From JBFAPK01 sp040676675 (GTDB lineage: Bacteria; Actinomycetota; Actinomycetes; Mycobacteriales; Micromonosporaceae): a stretch of DNA of 64,000 nt. The position numbers and the translations under genes were made by a program. Location: NCBI RefSeq assembly GCF_040676675.1, contig NZ_JBFAPK010000010.1, positions 124,001 to 188,000 of the forward strand, given 5' to 3'. Positions 8,885 to 17,323 of the stretch are shown here, one piece after another; position 1 is the stretch's first letter, and each line of letters starts with the position of its first letter. The notes beneath the pieces are model-generated. The model saw nothing but the letters and a program-made list of their open reading frames with translations. It was not told the DNA's origin and made no database searches.

Positions 8885-10219
8885 TCAACGGGTGAGGTAG
8901 GTTTCCGGGTCGCGGGTGAAGACGAAGGTGGCGATGTCCAGCGCCTCGACCCGGCCCGCCGCGTCCCGGCGTACCGCCAGGATCTCGCCGTCGTTCATGC
9001 CGGAGCGGCCCCGCCAGCGGTCCGGACCCTCCGGTACGAAGCGCCACGGCGCCGCCCCGGCCGGCCGGAGTACGGTGATCACCAGCTCCTTCGTCGTGGC
9101 GTCCCAGCCGGCCTCGTACTCCCGGGCCATCCACCACCAGCGGCCGGTCAGCTCCGCCACCTCGGCCGGGGGCGTCGCCGCGGTCGGCCGCCACCCCGCC
9201 GGGGCCGGGGCCGGCTCCGCGTCGAGCACCGTGGACAGCAGCCGGGTACCGAGCGCGCCGATGCTCCCGGTGCGCAGCCCGTACGCGTTGGCGTAGGCGA
9301 CCACCCCGGTGCGCGACGCCCGGTGCACGGCGAGCGTGGCGACGTACCCGGGCATCGAACCGCCGTGGCCGACGCAGACCCGCTCGCCGACCCGGAACAG
9401 CTCCAGCCCGAGGCCGTGTCCGCTGGTCCAGGAGTCGAGGTCGCTCATCACCACCGGGGCGCACATCTCGGCCAGCGTCGCGGGGGCGAGCAGGGCCGGG
9501 TCCGGGTCCGCGAGGAACGCCGCCCAGCGGGCCAGGTCGGCGGCGGTGGACCAGAGCTGCCCGGCCGGCGCCATCGCGCCGGTGTCGGTACGCGGCTCCT
9601 CGTGCAGGGTGCCGTGCCAGGGGTGCACCAGGTAGGCCCGGGCGAACGGCTCCTGCGCCTGGTACGTGGTGCGGGTCATGCCGAGCGGTTCGAGCAGGCG
9701 GGCCCGGAGCAGCTCCCACCACGGCCGGCCGGCGACCCGCTCCAGCACCGCCCCGAGCAGCCCGTACGCCAGGTTGGAGTAGTGGTACGTGTGGTGCGGC
9801 GGGTAGGCGAGCTTCTCCGGGGTCAGCCCGGCCAGCAGCGCGGTCACGTCGCCACCGGTCGAGCGTTCCCACCATTCGCCCTCGGGTTCCCGTTGCAGCC
9901 CGCTGGCGTGGCCGAGGAGCTGGCGCAGCGTCACCGAGCCGACGGGCGTACCGGGCAGGTGCCGCTCCAGCGGGTCGTCGAGGGCGAGCCGGCCGGCGTC
10001 GCGGAGCTGGAGCACCAGTACCGCGGTCATGGTCTTGGTGATCGAGCCGATCCGGTACTGGGTGTCGGGGTCGGAGACCGGCTCTTCGCCGGCGGCGGCG
10101 AACGCGGCCAGCGTGCCGTCCCGGACGACGCCGGCCACCAGGGCGGGCGCCCGGCCGGCGAGCTGCGTTTCGGCGACGAGGTCCTGGATCCTTCGGGCGG
10201 TCTCCGCGGAGAGCGACAT
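8885..10219 (-). CDS. Beta-lactamase-fold serine hydrolase
   Basis: The protein is 444 aa. Class C-type motifs are present: SITK (S59 to K62), YSN (147-149) and GHGGSMPGY near residue 295. A C-terminal extension after about residue 350 (a lipocalin-like or DUF3471-type domain rich in Trp: RWWWMAREYEAGW) is common in these peptidase S12 hydrolases. No signal peptide is visible, so it is probably cytoplasmic and more likely an esterase or D-aminopeptidase than a beta-lactamase. ATG at 10219 is 81 bp from the divergent NfeD-like gene. Confidence 0.88.
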   Translation of the reverse strand: MSLSAETARRIQDLVAETQLAGRAPALVAGVVRDGTLAAFAAAGEEPVSDPDTQYRIGSITKTMTAVLVLQLRDAGRLALDDPLERHLPGTPVGSVTLRQLLGHASGLQREPEGEWWERSTGGDVTALLAGLTPEKLAYPPHHTYHYSNLAYGLLGAVLERVAGRPWWELLRARLLEPLGMTRTTYQAQEPFARAYLVHPWHGTLHEEPRTDTGAMAPAGQLWSTAADLARWAAFLADPDPALLAPATLAEMCAPVVMSDLDSWTSGHGLGLELFRVGERVCVGHGGSMPGYVATLAVHRASRTGVVAYANAYGLRTGSIGALGTRLLSTVLDAEPAPAPAGWRPTAATPPAEVAELTGRWWWMAREYEAGWDATTKELVITVLRPAGAAPWRFVPEGPDRWRGRSGMNDGEILAVRRDAAGRVEALDIATFVFTRDPETYLTR

Positions 10220-10299
10220 GCGGTGATCTTACGCAGGATGATGATCTTCGTTGCGGTACGGCGCTCGCGGCGCGTGCGCCAGCGTGCCACGATCGAGGG

Positions 10300-10848
10300 G
10301 TGGAGCCCCTGCTGTGGGTGGTGCTGGGCGTCGTGCTGGCGGTCGCGGAGATCTTCACGACGACGCTGTTCCTCGTCATGTTCGCGGTCGGCGCCTTCGC
10401 CGCCGCGGCCACGGCGGCGCTCGGCGCGCCGGTCTGGGCGCAGGCGCTGGTCTTCGCGGGCGTCTCGGCGCTCTCCGTGGTCGTGGTCCGGCCGATCATT
10501 CAGCGGCAGCTCGGCGACCAGGCGGGGGAGGCGGCGAGCCCGTTCGGGGCCGACGCTCTCCCGGGTGCCGGCGCGCTCGTGCTGGAACGGGTCGACGCCC
10601 ACGGCGGCGTCGTCAAGATCGACGGTGAGATCTGGCGGGCCCGGGCGTACGACGCGACCCAGGTCCTCGCCCCCGGCGAGCGGGTACGGGTGATCGAGGT
10701 CCGGGGTGTGACCGCGCTCGTCTGGCGGGACGAGTTCGCGCCCCGGCAACGGCTCGACGAACCGCCCCGGCAACGGCTCGACGAACCGCTCAGGCCACCC
10801 GACGAACTACCCGGCTCGCCGGACGAGATACCCGAATCGAAGGGGTGA
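10300..10848 (+). CDS. NfeD-like membrane protein
   Basis: The protein is 182 aa. Two to three hydrophobic segments (about 3-20, 24-41, 46-63) precede a soluble OB-fold domain (about 90-150: GAGALVLERVDAHGGVVKIDGEIWRAR), the NfeD layout. NfeD proteins partner SPFH/flotillin proteins in membrane microdomains, and the next gene is an SPFH protein that starts at or just after this stop. GTG at 10300 directly follows GAGGG with no spacer, so the start is not certain. The C-terminus carries a tandem duplicated PRQRLDEP motif. Confidence 0.85.
   Translation: MEPLLWVVLGVVLAVAEIFTTTLFLVMFAVGAFAAAATAALGAPVWAQALVFAGVSALSVVVVRPIIQRQLGDQAGEAASPFGADALPGAGALVLERVDAHGGVVKIDGEIWRARAYDATQVLAPGERVRVIEVRGVTALVWRDEFAPRQRLDEPPRQRLDEPLRPPDELPGSPDEIPESKG
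10739..10786. repeat. 24-bp tandem duplication in the NfeD-like gene
   Basis: Two identical 24-bp units (10739-10762 and 10763-10786) encode PRQRLDEP twice in the C-terminal tail. This looks like a recent in-frame slippage duplication. Confidence 0.9.
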
Positions 10849-10853
10849 GTCGT

Positions 10854-11972
10854 ATGGAGGTAGCGCTGGCGGTGCTGGTCGGCGCCGTGGCCCTGCTGAC
10901 GGTGATAACGCTGGCCCGCGCCGTCCGGATCGTGCCGCAGCAGCGGCAGGACGTGGTGGAGCGGCTCGGCAAGTACAAGCGGACCCTCAGGCCGGGGCTC
11001 AACCTGCTGGTGCCGTTCATCGACGCGGTGCGCGAGAAGGTCGACATGCGCGAGCAGGTGGTCACCTTCAAGCCGCAGCCCGTGATCACCTCGGACAACC
11101 TGGTCGTCCAGATCGACACGGTGCTCTACTTCAAGGTCGTCGACGCGGTCCGGGCCACGTACGAGATCGCCGACTTCCTCAGGGCGATTGAGCAGCTCAC
11201 GGTCACCACGCTGCGCAACGTGATCGGCTCGCTCGACCTGGAGCGCGCGCTGACCAGCCGCGAGGAGATCAACCGGCACCTGTCGGGCGTACTCGACGAG
11301 ACCACCGGGCGCTGGGGGATCAAGGTGACCCGGGTCGAGATCAAGGCGATCGAGCCGCCGCCGAGCATCCGCGACTCGATGGAGAAGCAGATGCGCGCCG
11401 AGCGGGACCGCCGGGCCGCGATTCTCAACGCCGAGGGGCTCAAGCAGGCGCAGATCCTCACCGCCGAGGGCGAGAAGCAGGCGGCGGTGCTGCGCGCCGA
11501 CGGCGACCGGCAGGCCCGCATCCTCCAGGCCGAGGGGCAGGCCAAGGCGATCCGTACCGTCTTCGACGCGATCCACCAGGCCAACCCGAGCCAGAAGGTG
11601 CTCGCCTACCAGTACCTCCAGGCGTTGCCGCAGATCGCCAACGGCCAGGCGAGCAAGGTCTGGATCGTGCCGGCCGAGCTGACCAAGGCCCTGGAGGGGA
11701 TGGGCGGCGCGCTGGGCGGCCTGAGCCAGATGGTCGGGGACGCCCCGTCGGCCCAGGCGTCCGCGGACGCGAGCGCGGTGGAGCGGGAGGCCGCCGAGGC
11801 GGCGCGGGTCGCCGCCGCGGCGGCCCAGGAGATCAACGACGAGGTACGCGCGGCCGAGGTGCAGACCGCGCCCGGCGGTACGGTGCCGCAGCAGTTGCCC
11901 GCCCCCGAGCCGGTACCGCCGGCGAGCCTGCTGGGCGACGCTCGCCGATCTAGGGCAAATCCACGCGATTAG
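10854..11972 (+). CDS. SPFH/band 7 (stomatin/flotillin-like) protein
   Basis: The protein is 372 aa. One N-terminal membrane segment (VALAVLVGAVALLTVITLA) is followed by the SPFH domain (RIVPQQRQDVVERLGKYK onward) and a coiled-coil region (RAERDRRAAILNAEG, repeated AEGEKQAAVL, AEGQAKAI). It resembles stomatin/QmcA-type scaffold proteins that oligomerise under the membrane. ATG at 10854 has AAGGGG eight bases upstream; a GTG at 10845 would overlap the NfeD stop as GTGA. The last nine residues (RRSRANPRD) are read through copy B of the 58-bp palindromic repeat, so the insertion appears to have replaced the original C-terminus. Confidence 0.9.
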   Translation: MEVALAVLVGAVALLTVITLARAVRIVPQQRQDVVERLGKYKRTLRPGLNLLVPFIDAVREKVDMREQVVTFKPQPVITSDNLVVQIDTVLYFKVVDAVRATYEIADFLRAIEQLTVTTLRNVIGSLDLERALTSREEINRHLSGVLDETTGRWGIKVTRVEIKAIEPPPSIRDSMEKQMRAERDRRAAILNAEGLKQAQILTAEGEKQAAVLRADGDRQARILQAEGQAKAIRTVFDAIHQANPSQKVLAYQYLQALPQIANGQASKVWIVPAELTKALEGMGGALGGLSQMVGDAPSAQASADASAVEREAAEAARVAAAAAQEINDEVRAAEVQTAPGGTVPQQLPAPEPVPPASLLGDARRSRANPRD

Positions 11973-12003
11973 AGATCAACTAACGACGATATGCCCTAGA
12001 TCG
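11946..12003. repeat. 58-bp palindromic repeat, copy B (inverted relative to A)
   Basis: The ends GATCTAGGGCA and TGCCCTAGATC are complementary. The copy is closest to copy A when reverse-complemented (9 mismatches in 58 by eye). It overlaps the 3' end of the SPFH gene and supplies its stop codon (TAG at 11970-11972). Its hairpin could terminate the NfeD-SPFH transcript. Confidence 0.9.
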
Positions 12004-12090
12004 CGGGGGGCTAGCTGTCACGATCGCCTTGGGGAGCGTCGCCGTGCGGGGCCATCCCCCGACGGCATCGCCCTGAGCGGAGCGAGGTGA

Positions 12091-12903
12091 GTGACGGAGA
12101 TGACCCAGCACCCCACGGATCCCCCACGGGCGGCCGGTACCGGGCCGGCGACCGAGTACCCGACCCCGGCGGCCCGACCCCGGACCGGCGGCTTCGGCCT
12201 GCTCCCGTTCGTCGTGGAGAAGCCGGCGGCGCTGCCGGCCAGCGACGCGAGCTGGGCGTTCTCGCTGCGCCGGTTCGCGCGCGGCGCGGTCTGGCTGCTG
12301 CCCACCTACGGTGCCCTGCTCGCCCTGGTGACGCTCTTCGGGCCGGACGTCGGGGTCCGGCCCTTCGCGCCCCGCGCGAACCCGATCCTGCTGTTCGGCT
12401 GGATGCTGGCGGTATGGCTCGGGCTGATGGCGCTGCTCGCCCTGGCCGGTCTGCTGATCACCTCGCGCAGCCGAGGGATCGCGGCGGCCGGGCTGCTGGT
12501 CACGCTCGGTGGGACCGTGCTCATGCTGCCGTTCGTCGGGCTGCCGCAGTGGGACGCGGTCTACCACGTCGACGCGCGCGTCCTGGCCCTGATCGGCGGC
12601 ACCGTCTACTCCGCGGGCTGGCTGCTCGCCGGCTGGGCGGTGATCCGCTCCGGGGTGTTCAGCTACGCCGACGGGGGGCTGCTGATGGCCTCCGCGCCGC
12701 TGCTGGGCGTGGGCGGGCTGCTGGTCGGGGCCCTGCAGACGTACGGGGGGATGCTGGCGCTCGCGGGCGGCATCGGGGTGGCCTGGCGTACCGGCCGACT
12801 GGTCCCGGAGGCGGGGGAGGCCACCGCGCTCCACTCGGCGCCGGGCACGGTCGCCGCGCGGGCCGCCGCCGCGGACGGGGGTGGGAGCATCGCGGCGCCC
12901 TGA
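12091..12903 (+). CDS. Integral membrane protein, unknown function
   Basis: The protein is 270 aa. A Pro/Ala-rich cytoplasmic N-terminus (about 1-50) precedes five or six hydrophobic segments (around 68-85, 100-125, 132-150, 165-185, 195-215, 218-232). No catalytic or transport motif is recognised. GTG at 12091 directly follows GAGGTGA; an in-frame ATG at 12100 is a likely alternative. It stands between repeat copy B and an SDR gene on the same strand. Confidence 0.72.
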   Translation: MTEMTQHPTDPPRAAGTGPATEYPTPAARPRTGGFGLLPFVVEKPAALPASDASWAFSLRRFARGAVWLLPTYGALLALVTLFGPDVGVRPFAPRANPILLFGWMLAVWLGLMALLALAGLLITSRSRGIAAAGLLVTLGGTVLMLPFVGLPQWDAVYHVDARVLALIGGTVYSAGWLLAGWAVIRSGVFSYADGGLLMASAPLLGVGGLLVGALQTYGGMLALAGGIGVAWRTGRLVPEAGEATALHSAPGTVAARAAAADGGGSIAAP

Positions 12904-12925
12904 CCTGCGGTCCGCCACCGCGCTT

Positions 12926-12941
12926 CCCTGCGACGGCAGGG
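12926..12941 (+). terminator. Small hairpin between membrane protein and SDR genes
   Basis: CCCTGC-GACG-GCAGGG, a 6-bp stem 23 bp after the stop. It is a weak candidate. Confidence 0.3.
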
Positions 12942-12962
12942 GGATACGGGTAGATTGCCCGG

Positions 12963-13757
12963 ATGAACATTGATCTTTCCGGTAGGACGGCGTTCGTCAG
13001 CGGCTCCACCCAGGGCATCGGACGGGTGATCGCGGCCCGGCTCGCGGCGGCGGGCGCCACCACGATGATCAACGGGCGGGGTACCGAGCGGGTCGAGTCC
13101 GTCGTCGCCGAGCTGCGGGCCGAGCAGCCCGACGCACGGATCGACGGGATCGCCGCCGACGTCGCCACCCCGGCGGGTGCCGCCACCGTCTTCGAGGCGC
13201 TGCCCGAGGTCGACATCCTCGTCAACAACCTCGGGATCTTCGCGCCGCAACCGGCCCTGGAGATCGACGAGGAGACCTGGCAGCGGTACTGGGAGGTCAA
13301 CGTGCTCTCCGGCATCCGGCTGACCCGGCACTACCTGCCCGGGATGCGGGACCGGGGCTGGGGTCGGGTGCAGTTCATGGCCAGCGACTCGGCCGTGGTC
13401 ATCCCGGCGGAGATGGTCCACTACGGGGTGACGAAGACCGCGCTGCTCGGCGTCTCGCGCGGCTTCGCCAAGGCGATGGCCGGCACCGGCGTGACGGTCA
13501 ACGCGGTGATCGCCGGCCCGACCCACACCGAGGGGGTCGAGGAGTTTGTCCGCGCCCTCGTCGGCGACGAGCTGCCCTGGGAGCGGGCGCAGGTCGAGTT
13601 CATGCGCCGGCACCGGCCCAACTCGCTGGTCGAGCGCCTGATCGAGCCCGAGGAGATCGCCAACATGGTCGTCTACCTCAGCTCCGAGTACGCCTCGGCC
13701 ACCACGGGCGGCGCGCTGCGCGTCGACGGCGGCTACGTCGACAACATCGTCCCCTGA
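12963..13757 (+). CDS. Short-chain dehydrogenase/reductase
   Basis: The protein is 264 aa with the classical SDR motifs: cofactor-binding GSTQGIG near residue 15, NNLG near residue 86, and YGVTK as the active-site Tyr/Lys. The closing GGALRVDGGYVDNIVP is typical. An insert before the C-terminus (LVGDELPWERAQVEFMRRHRP) resembles the SDRs often annotated as oxidoreductases of unknown substrate. ATG at 12963 follows no clear Shine-Dalgarno. It is not obviously tied to the neighbours. Confidence 0.88.
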   Translation: MNIDLSGRTAFVSGSTQGIGRVIAARLAAAGATTMINGRGTERVESVVAELRAEQPDARIDGIAADVATPAGAATVFEALPEVDILVNNLGIFAPQPALEIDEETWQRYWEVNVLSGIRLTRHYLPGMRDRGWGRVQFMASDSAVVIPAEMVHYGVTKTALLGVSRGFAKAMAGTGVTVNAVIAGPTHTEGVEEFVRALVGDELPWERAQVEFMRRHRPNSLVERLIEPEEIANMVVYLSSEYASATTGGALRVDGGYVDNIVP

Positions 13758-13972
13758 GGTGGCGCGCCCACCCGCTGTTCCGGGCCCGCGTGGCCCGGCC
13801 ACCGTTCGTGGGGCAGCGTGCCGCCGGTCCGGCGCTCACCCCTGTCCATGATCGCGCTCACCGACACGACCTCCGAGCGGGCCGTCCGGTGACATCCCGG
13901 GGCGGGGGACCGCCGATGGTACGGGCGAGGGCGCGCCCGAGCACGGGCACGCCCCCGCCCGCGGGTGGTTCG

Positions 13973-14944
13973 TCAGCAGGCGGTGACGAAGGGCTGCCGC
14001 AGGTGGTTCGTGGCGAGCAGGGCACGGTGCTCGGCGGCGTCGGTCAGCACCCGCCGCCGGGTCTGCCGGGCGGCCTCCTGGTCATCCTCGTAGACGTAGC
14101 CGACCGCCGGGTTGATTAGCTGCACCGCGTGTACCAGCACGTCGCCGGTGACCAGGATCCGCCGGTGGTCGCCCTCGACCAGCACCGACTGGTGGCCCGG
14201 GGTGTGCCCGGGCGTGGGCACCAGGGTGATCCGCTCGCCGGCCCGCCCGGCCAGCCCTCCGTCGCCGACGAGCGCGTACCGGCCGTCGACCGCGTGCAGC
14301 TGGCCGGTACGCCGCAGCGGCTCGACCGTCCAGCTCATCGCCGCCTCGTTCCCGCCCGCCTCCACCGCGGCCAGCTCGGTGCGCTGCACCACGTACCGGG
14401 CGTGCGGGAAGGTCGGCACCCCGTCCGGGCTCACCGACCAGCCGATGTGGTCGCTGTGGATGTGCGTGAGGACCACCGTGTCGACGTCGGACGGGTCGAT
14501 CCCGGCCGCGGCCAGCTCTTCCGGGAGCCGGCCGGGGACCGGCGCCCAGCCCGACGCCGGGCTGCCGGCCGGGCCGACGCCGGTGTCGACGAGCACCACC
14601 CGGCCGCCGGGGCGGCGGATCGCGTAGCAGCGGAAGTCCAGGTTCCAGGTGCCGTCGGGTCCGAACGCGGCCGGGTCCCGCCAAGCCGCTCGCGCCCAGT
14701 CGTCGGCGGACGCCTCGGGGAAGGCCTCCCCCCGGGTGACGAAGAACGGACCGGTGGCGTCGTACAGCGCCAGTACCTCCAGCCGGCCGACCGAGCGGAC
14801 CAGCTCGGAGGGGCGGCGGGGCCGGGCCGGCGCGCCGGCCGCCGCGGTGCCGGCGCCCGTGGCCGCGCCGGCCGCGACCCCGACGGCCGCCGCGCCTAGC
14901 AGAAACGTCCGTCGTCCGATTTGATGGTGTACGTGGTCCCGCAT
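13973..14944 (-). CDS. Tat-exported metallo-beta-lactamase-fold hydrolase
   Basis: The protein is 323 aa. A twin-arginine leader (IGRRTFLLGAAAVGVAAG) indicates Tat export. The MBL metal motif is THIHSDHIGW (HxHxDH), with further ligands around PTPGHTPGH and VTGDVLVH. The arrangement resembles N-acyl homoserine lactonase-like or quorum-quenching MBL hydrolases, but the substrate is unproven. I chose ATG at 14944, which has AAGGAGGAG directly upstream, over the longer frame to 14968. It is divergent from the ArsR-type gene. Confidence 0.88.
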   Translation of the reverse strand: MRDHVHHQIGRRTFLLGAAAVGVAAGAATGAGTAAAGAPARPRRPSELVRSVGRLEVLALYDATGPFFVTRGEAFPEASADDWARAAWRDPAAFGPDGTWNLDFRCYAIRRPGGRVVLVDTGVGPAGSPASGWAPVPGRLPEELAAAGIDPSDVDTVVLTHIHSDHIGWSVSPDGVPTFPHARYVVQRTELAAVEAGGNEAAMSWTVEPLRRTGQLHAVDGRYALVGDGGLAGRAGERITLVPTPGHTPGHQSVLVEGDHRRILVTGDVLVHAVQLINPAVGYVYEDDQEAARQTRRRVLTDAAEHRALLATNHLRQPFVTAC

Positions 14945-15129
14945 GCTCTCTCCTCCTTGGCGTTTCACGGCCCGGGCGGTGCGCCGTGCGCGGCCCGGAC
15001 CCGGCCCAGTCGATCAACGGTGGTCCGGAGCCGACGAGGGATTCGAGGGACTTCGAATGTGCCGCCCGCCGGGGCACGGGCCCCGGGAGACCCCGCCGGC
15101 GGGTACGCGCGCACGGGGGAGGCCGGGCC

Positions 15130-16380
15130 GTGATCAGCATCGCCCTGGACGCGAACGGGCTGGTCCGCTCGCGGTTCGCGCTCTCCCGGCTGGCGGAGCT
15201 GACCTGCGGGCTCGAGGTGCTGGCCCACCCCGGCCGGGCCCCGTACGCCCGGGGCTGGGTCGAGCGGACGCGGCGCCGGCTGCGCCGGGACGACCTGGGC
15301 CTGCTGCTCGCGGTCGTGGAGCGGGCGACCTGGTACGTGCCGGACTTCCTGGTTCCGGTGCCGGCCACGTACGAGCCGACGCTCGCCGACGAGCTGGCGG
15401 CGGTCGCGGCCACGCCGCCCGAGGTGGTGCGCGACCAGCTGCGGGCGGCGTTCCGGATCGGCCCGCCGCCACCGGGGCCACTGCCGCACGCCGCGCCCGC
15501 CCCGGTCACCGGCGCCCGGGCACCGGCGTCCGGGCCCGCCGACCCGGGCGCGCCGCCCGCCGCCGCCGATCCCCGGCCCGCGCCGCCCGCCGAGGTCGCC
15601 GAGGCGCTGGCCGGGGGCGAGGCGGCCCTGGCCGGGGCCCTCGCCGAACAGCTGGGTCGGTGCTGGGAGCGGGCGCTGGCCGACTCGTGGCCGGTGCTGC
15701 GGCGGCTGCTCGACGAGGACGTCCGGCACCGGGCCGCGCTCGCCAGCCAGGTGGGGCTCGGCGAGATCGTGAGCGGCATCCACCCGAGGCTGCGCTGGGA
15801 CGGGCGGCGGCTGACCCTGGGGCTGCCGTACGAGGTGAGTCGGGAGGACGCCACCGGGCTGGTCCTGATCCCGTCGGTCTTCCTGCCCCGGGTCGCGGTC
15901 TGGCTCGGCAACCCGTCCGGGGTGCTGGTCGGGTACCCGGCCCGGGGGCGGGGACAGGTGTGGGCCGGCCCGCGCCCGTCGCCGTACGGGGCGAAGATGC
16001 TCGGGCCACGCCGGGCCGAGCTGCTCGCCGACCTGGCCCTGCCCCGCTCGACCACGGAGCTGGCCACCCGGCACCGGCTCAGCCCGGCGACCGTCTCGTA
16101 CCATCTCGGCCGCCTGCACGCGGCGGGACTGCTGCGCCGCCGGCAGGACGGGCACAGCGTGCTGTACGAGCGCACCGAGCGGGCCGAGGTGCTGCTCGTC
16201 GCGATCGACCCGGCCCACGCGCCCGTCGCGATCGACCCGGCCCACGCCGCCGGTGCGGCCGGGACCGGCGGGGGACAGCGGTCGCCGGCCGGTCCCGGCC
16301 GCGAGGCAGAATCGGCGGCGTGGGCGTCGAAGAGATCACCGAACCGGGCGACGAGCGGATCGCCGACTACCGCGCGCTGA
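15130..16380 (+). CDS. ArsR-type regulator with DUF5937-like N-terminal domain
   Basis: The protein is 416 aa. It opens MISIALDANGLVRSRFALS, as DUF5937 proteins do. A Pro/Ala-rich linker (about 115-155) follows, then a middle domain and a C-terminal winged helix (TTELATRHRLSPATVSYHLGRLHAAGLLRRRQDGHSVLYERT). These are putative metal- or ligand-responsive repressors. GTG at 15130 is the start. The C-terminal tail contains a 23-bp direct repeat and its last 61 bp overlap the start of the methyltransferase gene, suggesting coupled expression or a frame that runs on past the true end. Confidence 0.82.
   Translation: MISIALDANGLVRSRFALSRLAELTCGLEVLAHPGRAPYARGWVERTRRRLRRDDLGLLLAVVERATWYVPDFLVPVPATYEPTLADELAAVAATPPEVVRDQLRAAFRIGPPPPGPLPHAAPAPVTGARAPASGPADPGAPPAAADPRPAPPAEVAEALAGGEAALAGALAEQLGRCWERALADSWPVLRRLLDEDVRHRAALASQVGLGEIVSGIHPRLRWDGRRLTLGLPYEVSREDATGLVLIPSVFLPRVAVWLGNPSGVLVGYPARGRGQVWAGPRPSPYGAKMLGPRRAELLADLALPRSTTELATRHRLSPATVSYHLGRLHAAGLLRRRQDGHSVLYERTERAEVLLVAIDPAHAPVAIDPAHAAGAAGTGGGQRSPAGPGREAESAAWASKRSPNRATSGSPTTAR
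16198..16247. repeat. 23-bp direct repeat at the 3' end of the ArsR-type gene
   Basis: GTCGCGATCGACCCGGCCCA plus CGC occurs at 16198-16220 and again at 16225-16247, encoding two copies of VAIDPAHA. Confidence 0.85.
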
Positions 16381-17129
16381 CCGACGTCGAGCTGCGTACC
16401 CGGTGGGAGCCGCCGCACGGTCTCTTCATCGCCGAGGGGGAGCTGGTGCTGCGGCGGGCGCTGCGGGCGGGCTACCGGCCGCGCTCGTTCCTGGTCGACG
16501 CGAAACGGGTCGACCAGATCGAGGACCTGGACACGGGGGAGGCGCCGGTCTACGCCGCCGCGCCGGAGGTGTTGCAGGCCGCCACCGGCTTCCACGTGCA
16601 CCGGGGCGTGCTCGCCTCGTTCCATCGCAAGGAGCTGCCCGAACCGGCGACGGTGCTGGCGACCGCGCGGCGGGTGGCGATCCTGGAGGACGTGAACAAC
16701 CACACCAACCTCGGTGCGGTTTTCCGAGGCGCCGCCGCGCTCGGCGTCGACGCGGTGCTGCTGTCGCCGACCTGCGCCGACCCGCTCTACCGGCGCAGCG
16801 TACGGGTCAGCATGGGCGAGGTCTTCGCCATCCCGTACGCGAAGTTCGACCGCTGGCCGGGCGGCCTGGAGCAGGTGCGGGCGGCCGGATTCACGGTGCT
16901 CGCGATGACGCCCGCCCCGGACGCCGTACCGATGCAGCGGCTGACCCCGGCGCAGCGGGAGCGGGCCGCGCTGCTGCTCGGGGCCGAGGGCCCCGGCCTG
17001 ACCCCGGCGGCGCAGGCGGCCAGCGACGTACGGGTGGTGCTGCCGATGCGCCGCGGGGTCGACTCGCTGAACGTGGCGGCGGCCGCCGCGGTCGCCTTCT
17101 GGGAGCTGGGCCGCGACGACCCGCTGTGA
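16320..17129 (+). CDS. TrmH/SpoU family RNA 2'-O-methyltransferase
   Basis: The protein is 269 aa. An N-terminal substrate-binding domain (about 1-105) precedes the SPOUT knot with its three motifs: VNNHTNLGAVFRGAAALG, LLLGAEGPGL and PMRRGVDSLNVAAAAAVAF. It transfers a methyl from SAM to a ribose 2'-OH of rRNA or tRNA; which nucleotide cannot be read here. Start is GTG at 16320, inside the end of the ArsR-type frame. It resembles the actinobacterial TrmH paralogues related to thiostrepton/avilamycin resistance enzymes, but resistance is not implied. Confidence 0.88.
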   Translation: MGVEEITEPGDERIADYRALTDVELRTRWEPPHGLFIAEGELVLRRALRAGYRPRSFLVDAKRVDQIEDLDTGEAPVYAAAPEVLQAATGFHVHRGVLASFHRKELPEPATVLATARRVAILEDVNNHTNLGAVFRGAAALGVDAVLLSPTCADPLYRRSVRVSMGEVFAIPYAKFDRWPGGLEQVRAAGFTVLAMTPAPDAVPMQRLTPAQRERAALLLGAEGPGLTPAAQAASDVRVVLPMRRGVDSLNVAAAAAVAFWELGRDDPL

Positions 17130-17141
17130 GGCGGGCCCGGT

Positions 17142-17189
17142 CCGGCGAGCGGGTCTGCCGGCGAGCGGGTCTGCCGGCGAGCGGGTCTG
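17142..17189. repeat. 16-bp tandem repeat, three copies
   Basis: CCGGCGAGCGGGTCTG is repeated three times head-to-tail (17142-17157, 17158-17173, 17174-17189), then a partial fourth. It is intergenic, right after the methyltransferase stop. This is simple slippage-type DNA. Confidence 0.9.
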
Positions 17190-17221
17190 CCGGAGAGCGG
17201 ACGCCCCTCCCAGACGCGCCG

Positions 17222-17236
17222 GTAATGCGGCATTAC
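17222..17236. promoter_or_regulatory. Palindrome upstream of hxlR-type gene (site 1)
   Basis: GTAATGC-G-GCATTAC is a perfect 7-bp inverted repeat about 88 bp before the GTG of the HxlR regulator. It is a candidate operator. Confidence 0.45.
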
Positions 17237-17269
17237 GGGCAGATCGCCGGACGGCGGGCGGCGATTCGG

Positions 17270-17290
17270 GCACCGAAGCTGCTTCGGTGC
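17270..17290. promoter_or_regulatory. Palindrome upstream of hxlR-type gene (site 2)
   Basis: GCACCGAAGC-T-GCTTCGGTGC is a perfect 10-bp inverted repeat ending 33 bp before the GTG. Its position just ahead of a TACTAT -10-like box (17312-17317) suggests binding by a dimeric regulator, most simply autoregulation by HxlR. Confidence 0.55.
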
Positions 17291-17311
17291 GAGGAGTTAC
17301 CCCGGCGTGGC

Positions 17312-17317
17312 TACTAT
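17312..17317 (+). promoter_or_regulatory. -10-like box, leaderless start of hxlR-type gene
   Basis: TACTAT ends 6 bp before GTG 17324, the spacing expected when transcription starts at the start codon. No clear -35 box is seen. Confidence 0.4.
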
Positions 17318-17323
17318 TGGCCC

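Noticed and set aside
8885..10219. Beta-lactamase conferring antibiotic resistance
   Set aside because: It has S12 motifs but no signal peptide and an extra C-terminal domain typical of esterase or aminopeptidase homologues.
17142..17189. Three tandem 16-bp repeats as a CRISPR array
   Set aside because: Repeats are directly adjacent without spacers and no cas genes are near.
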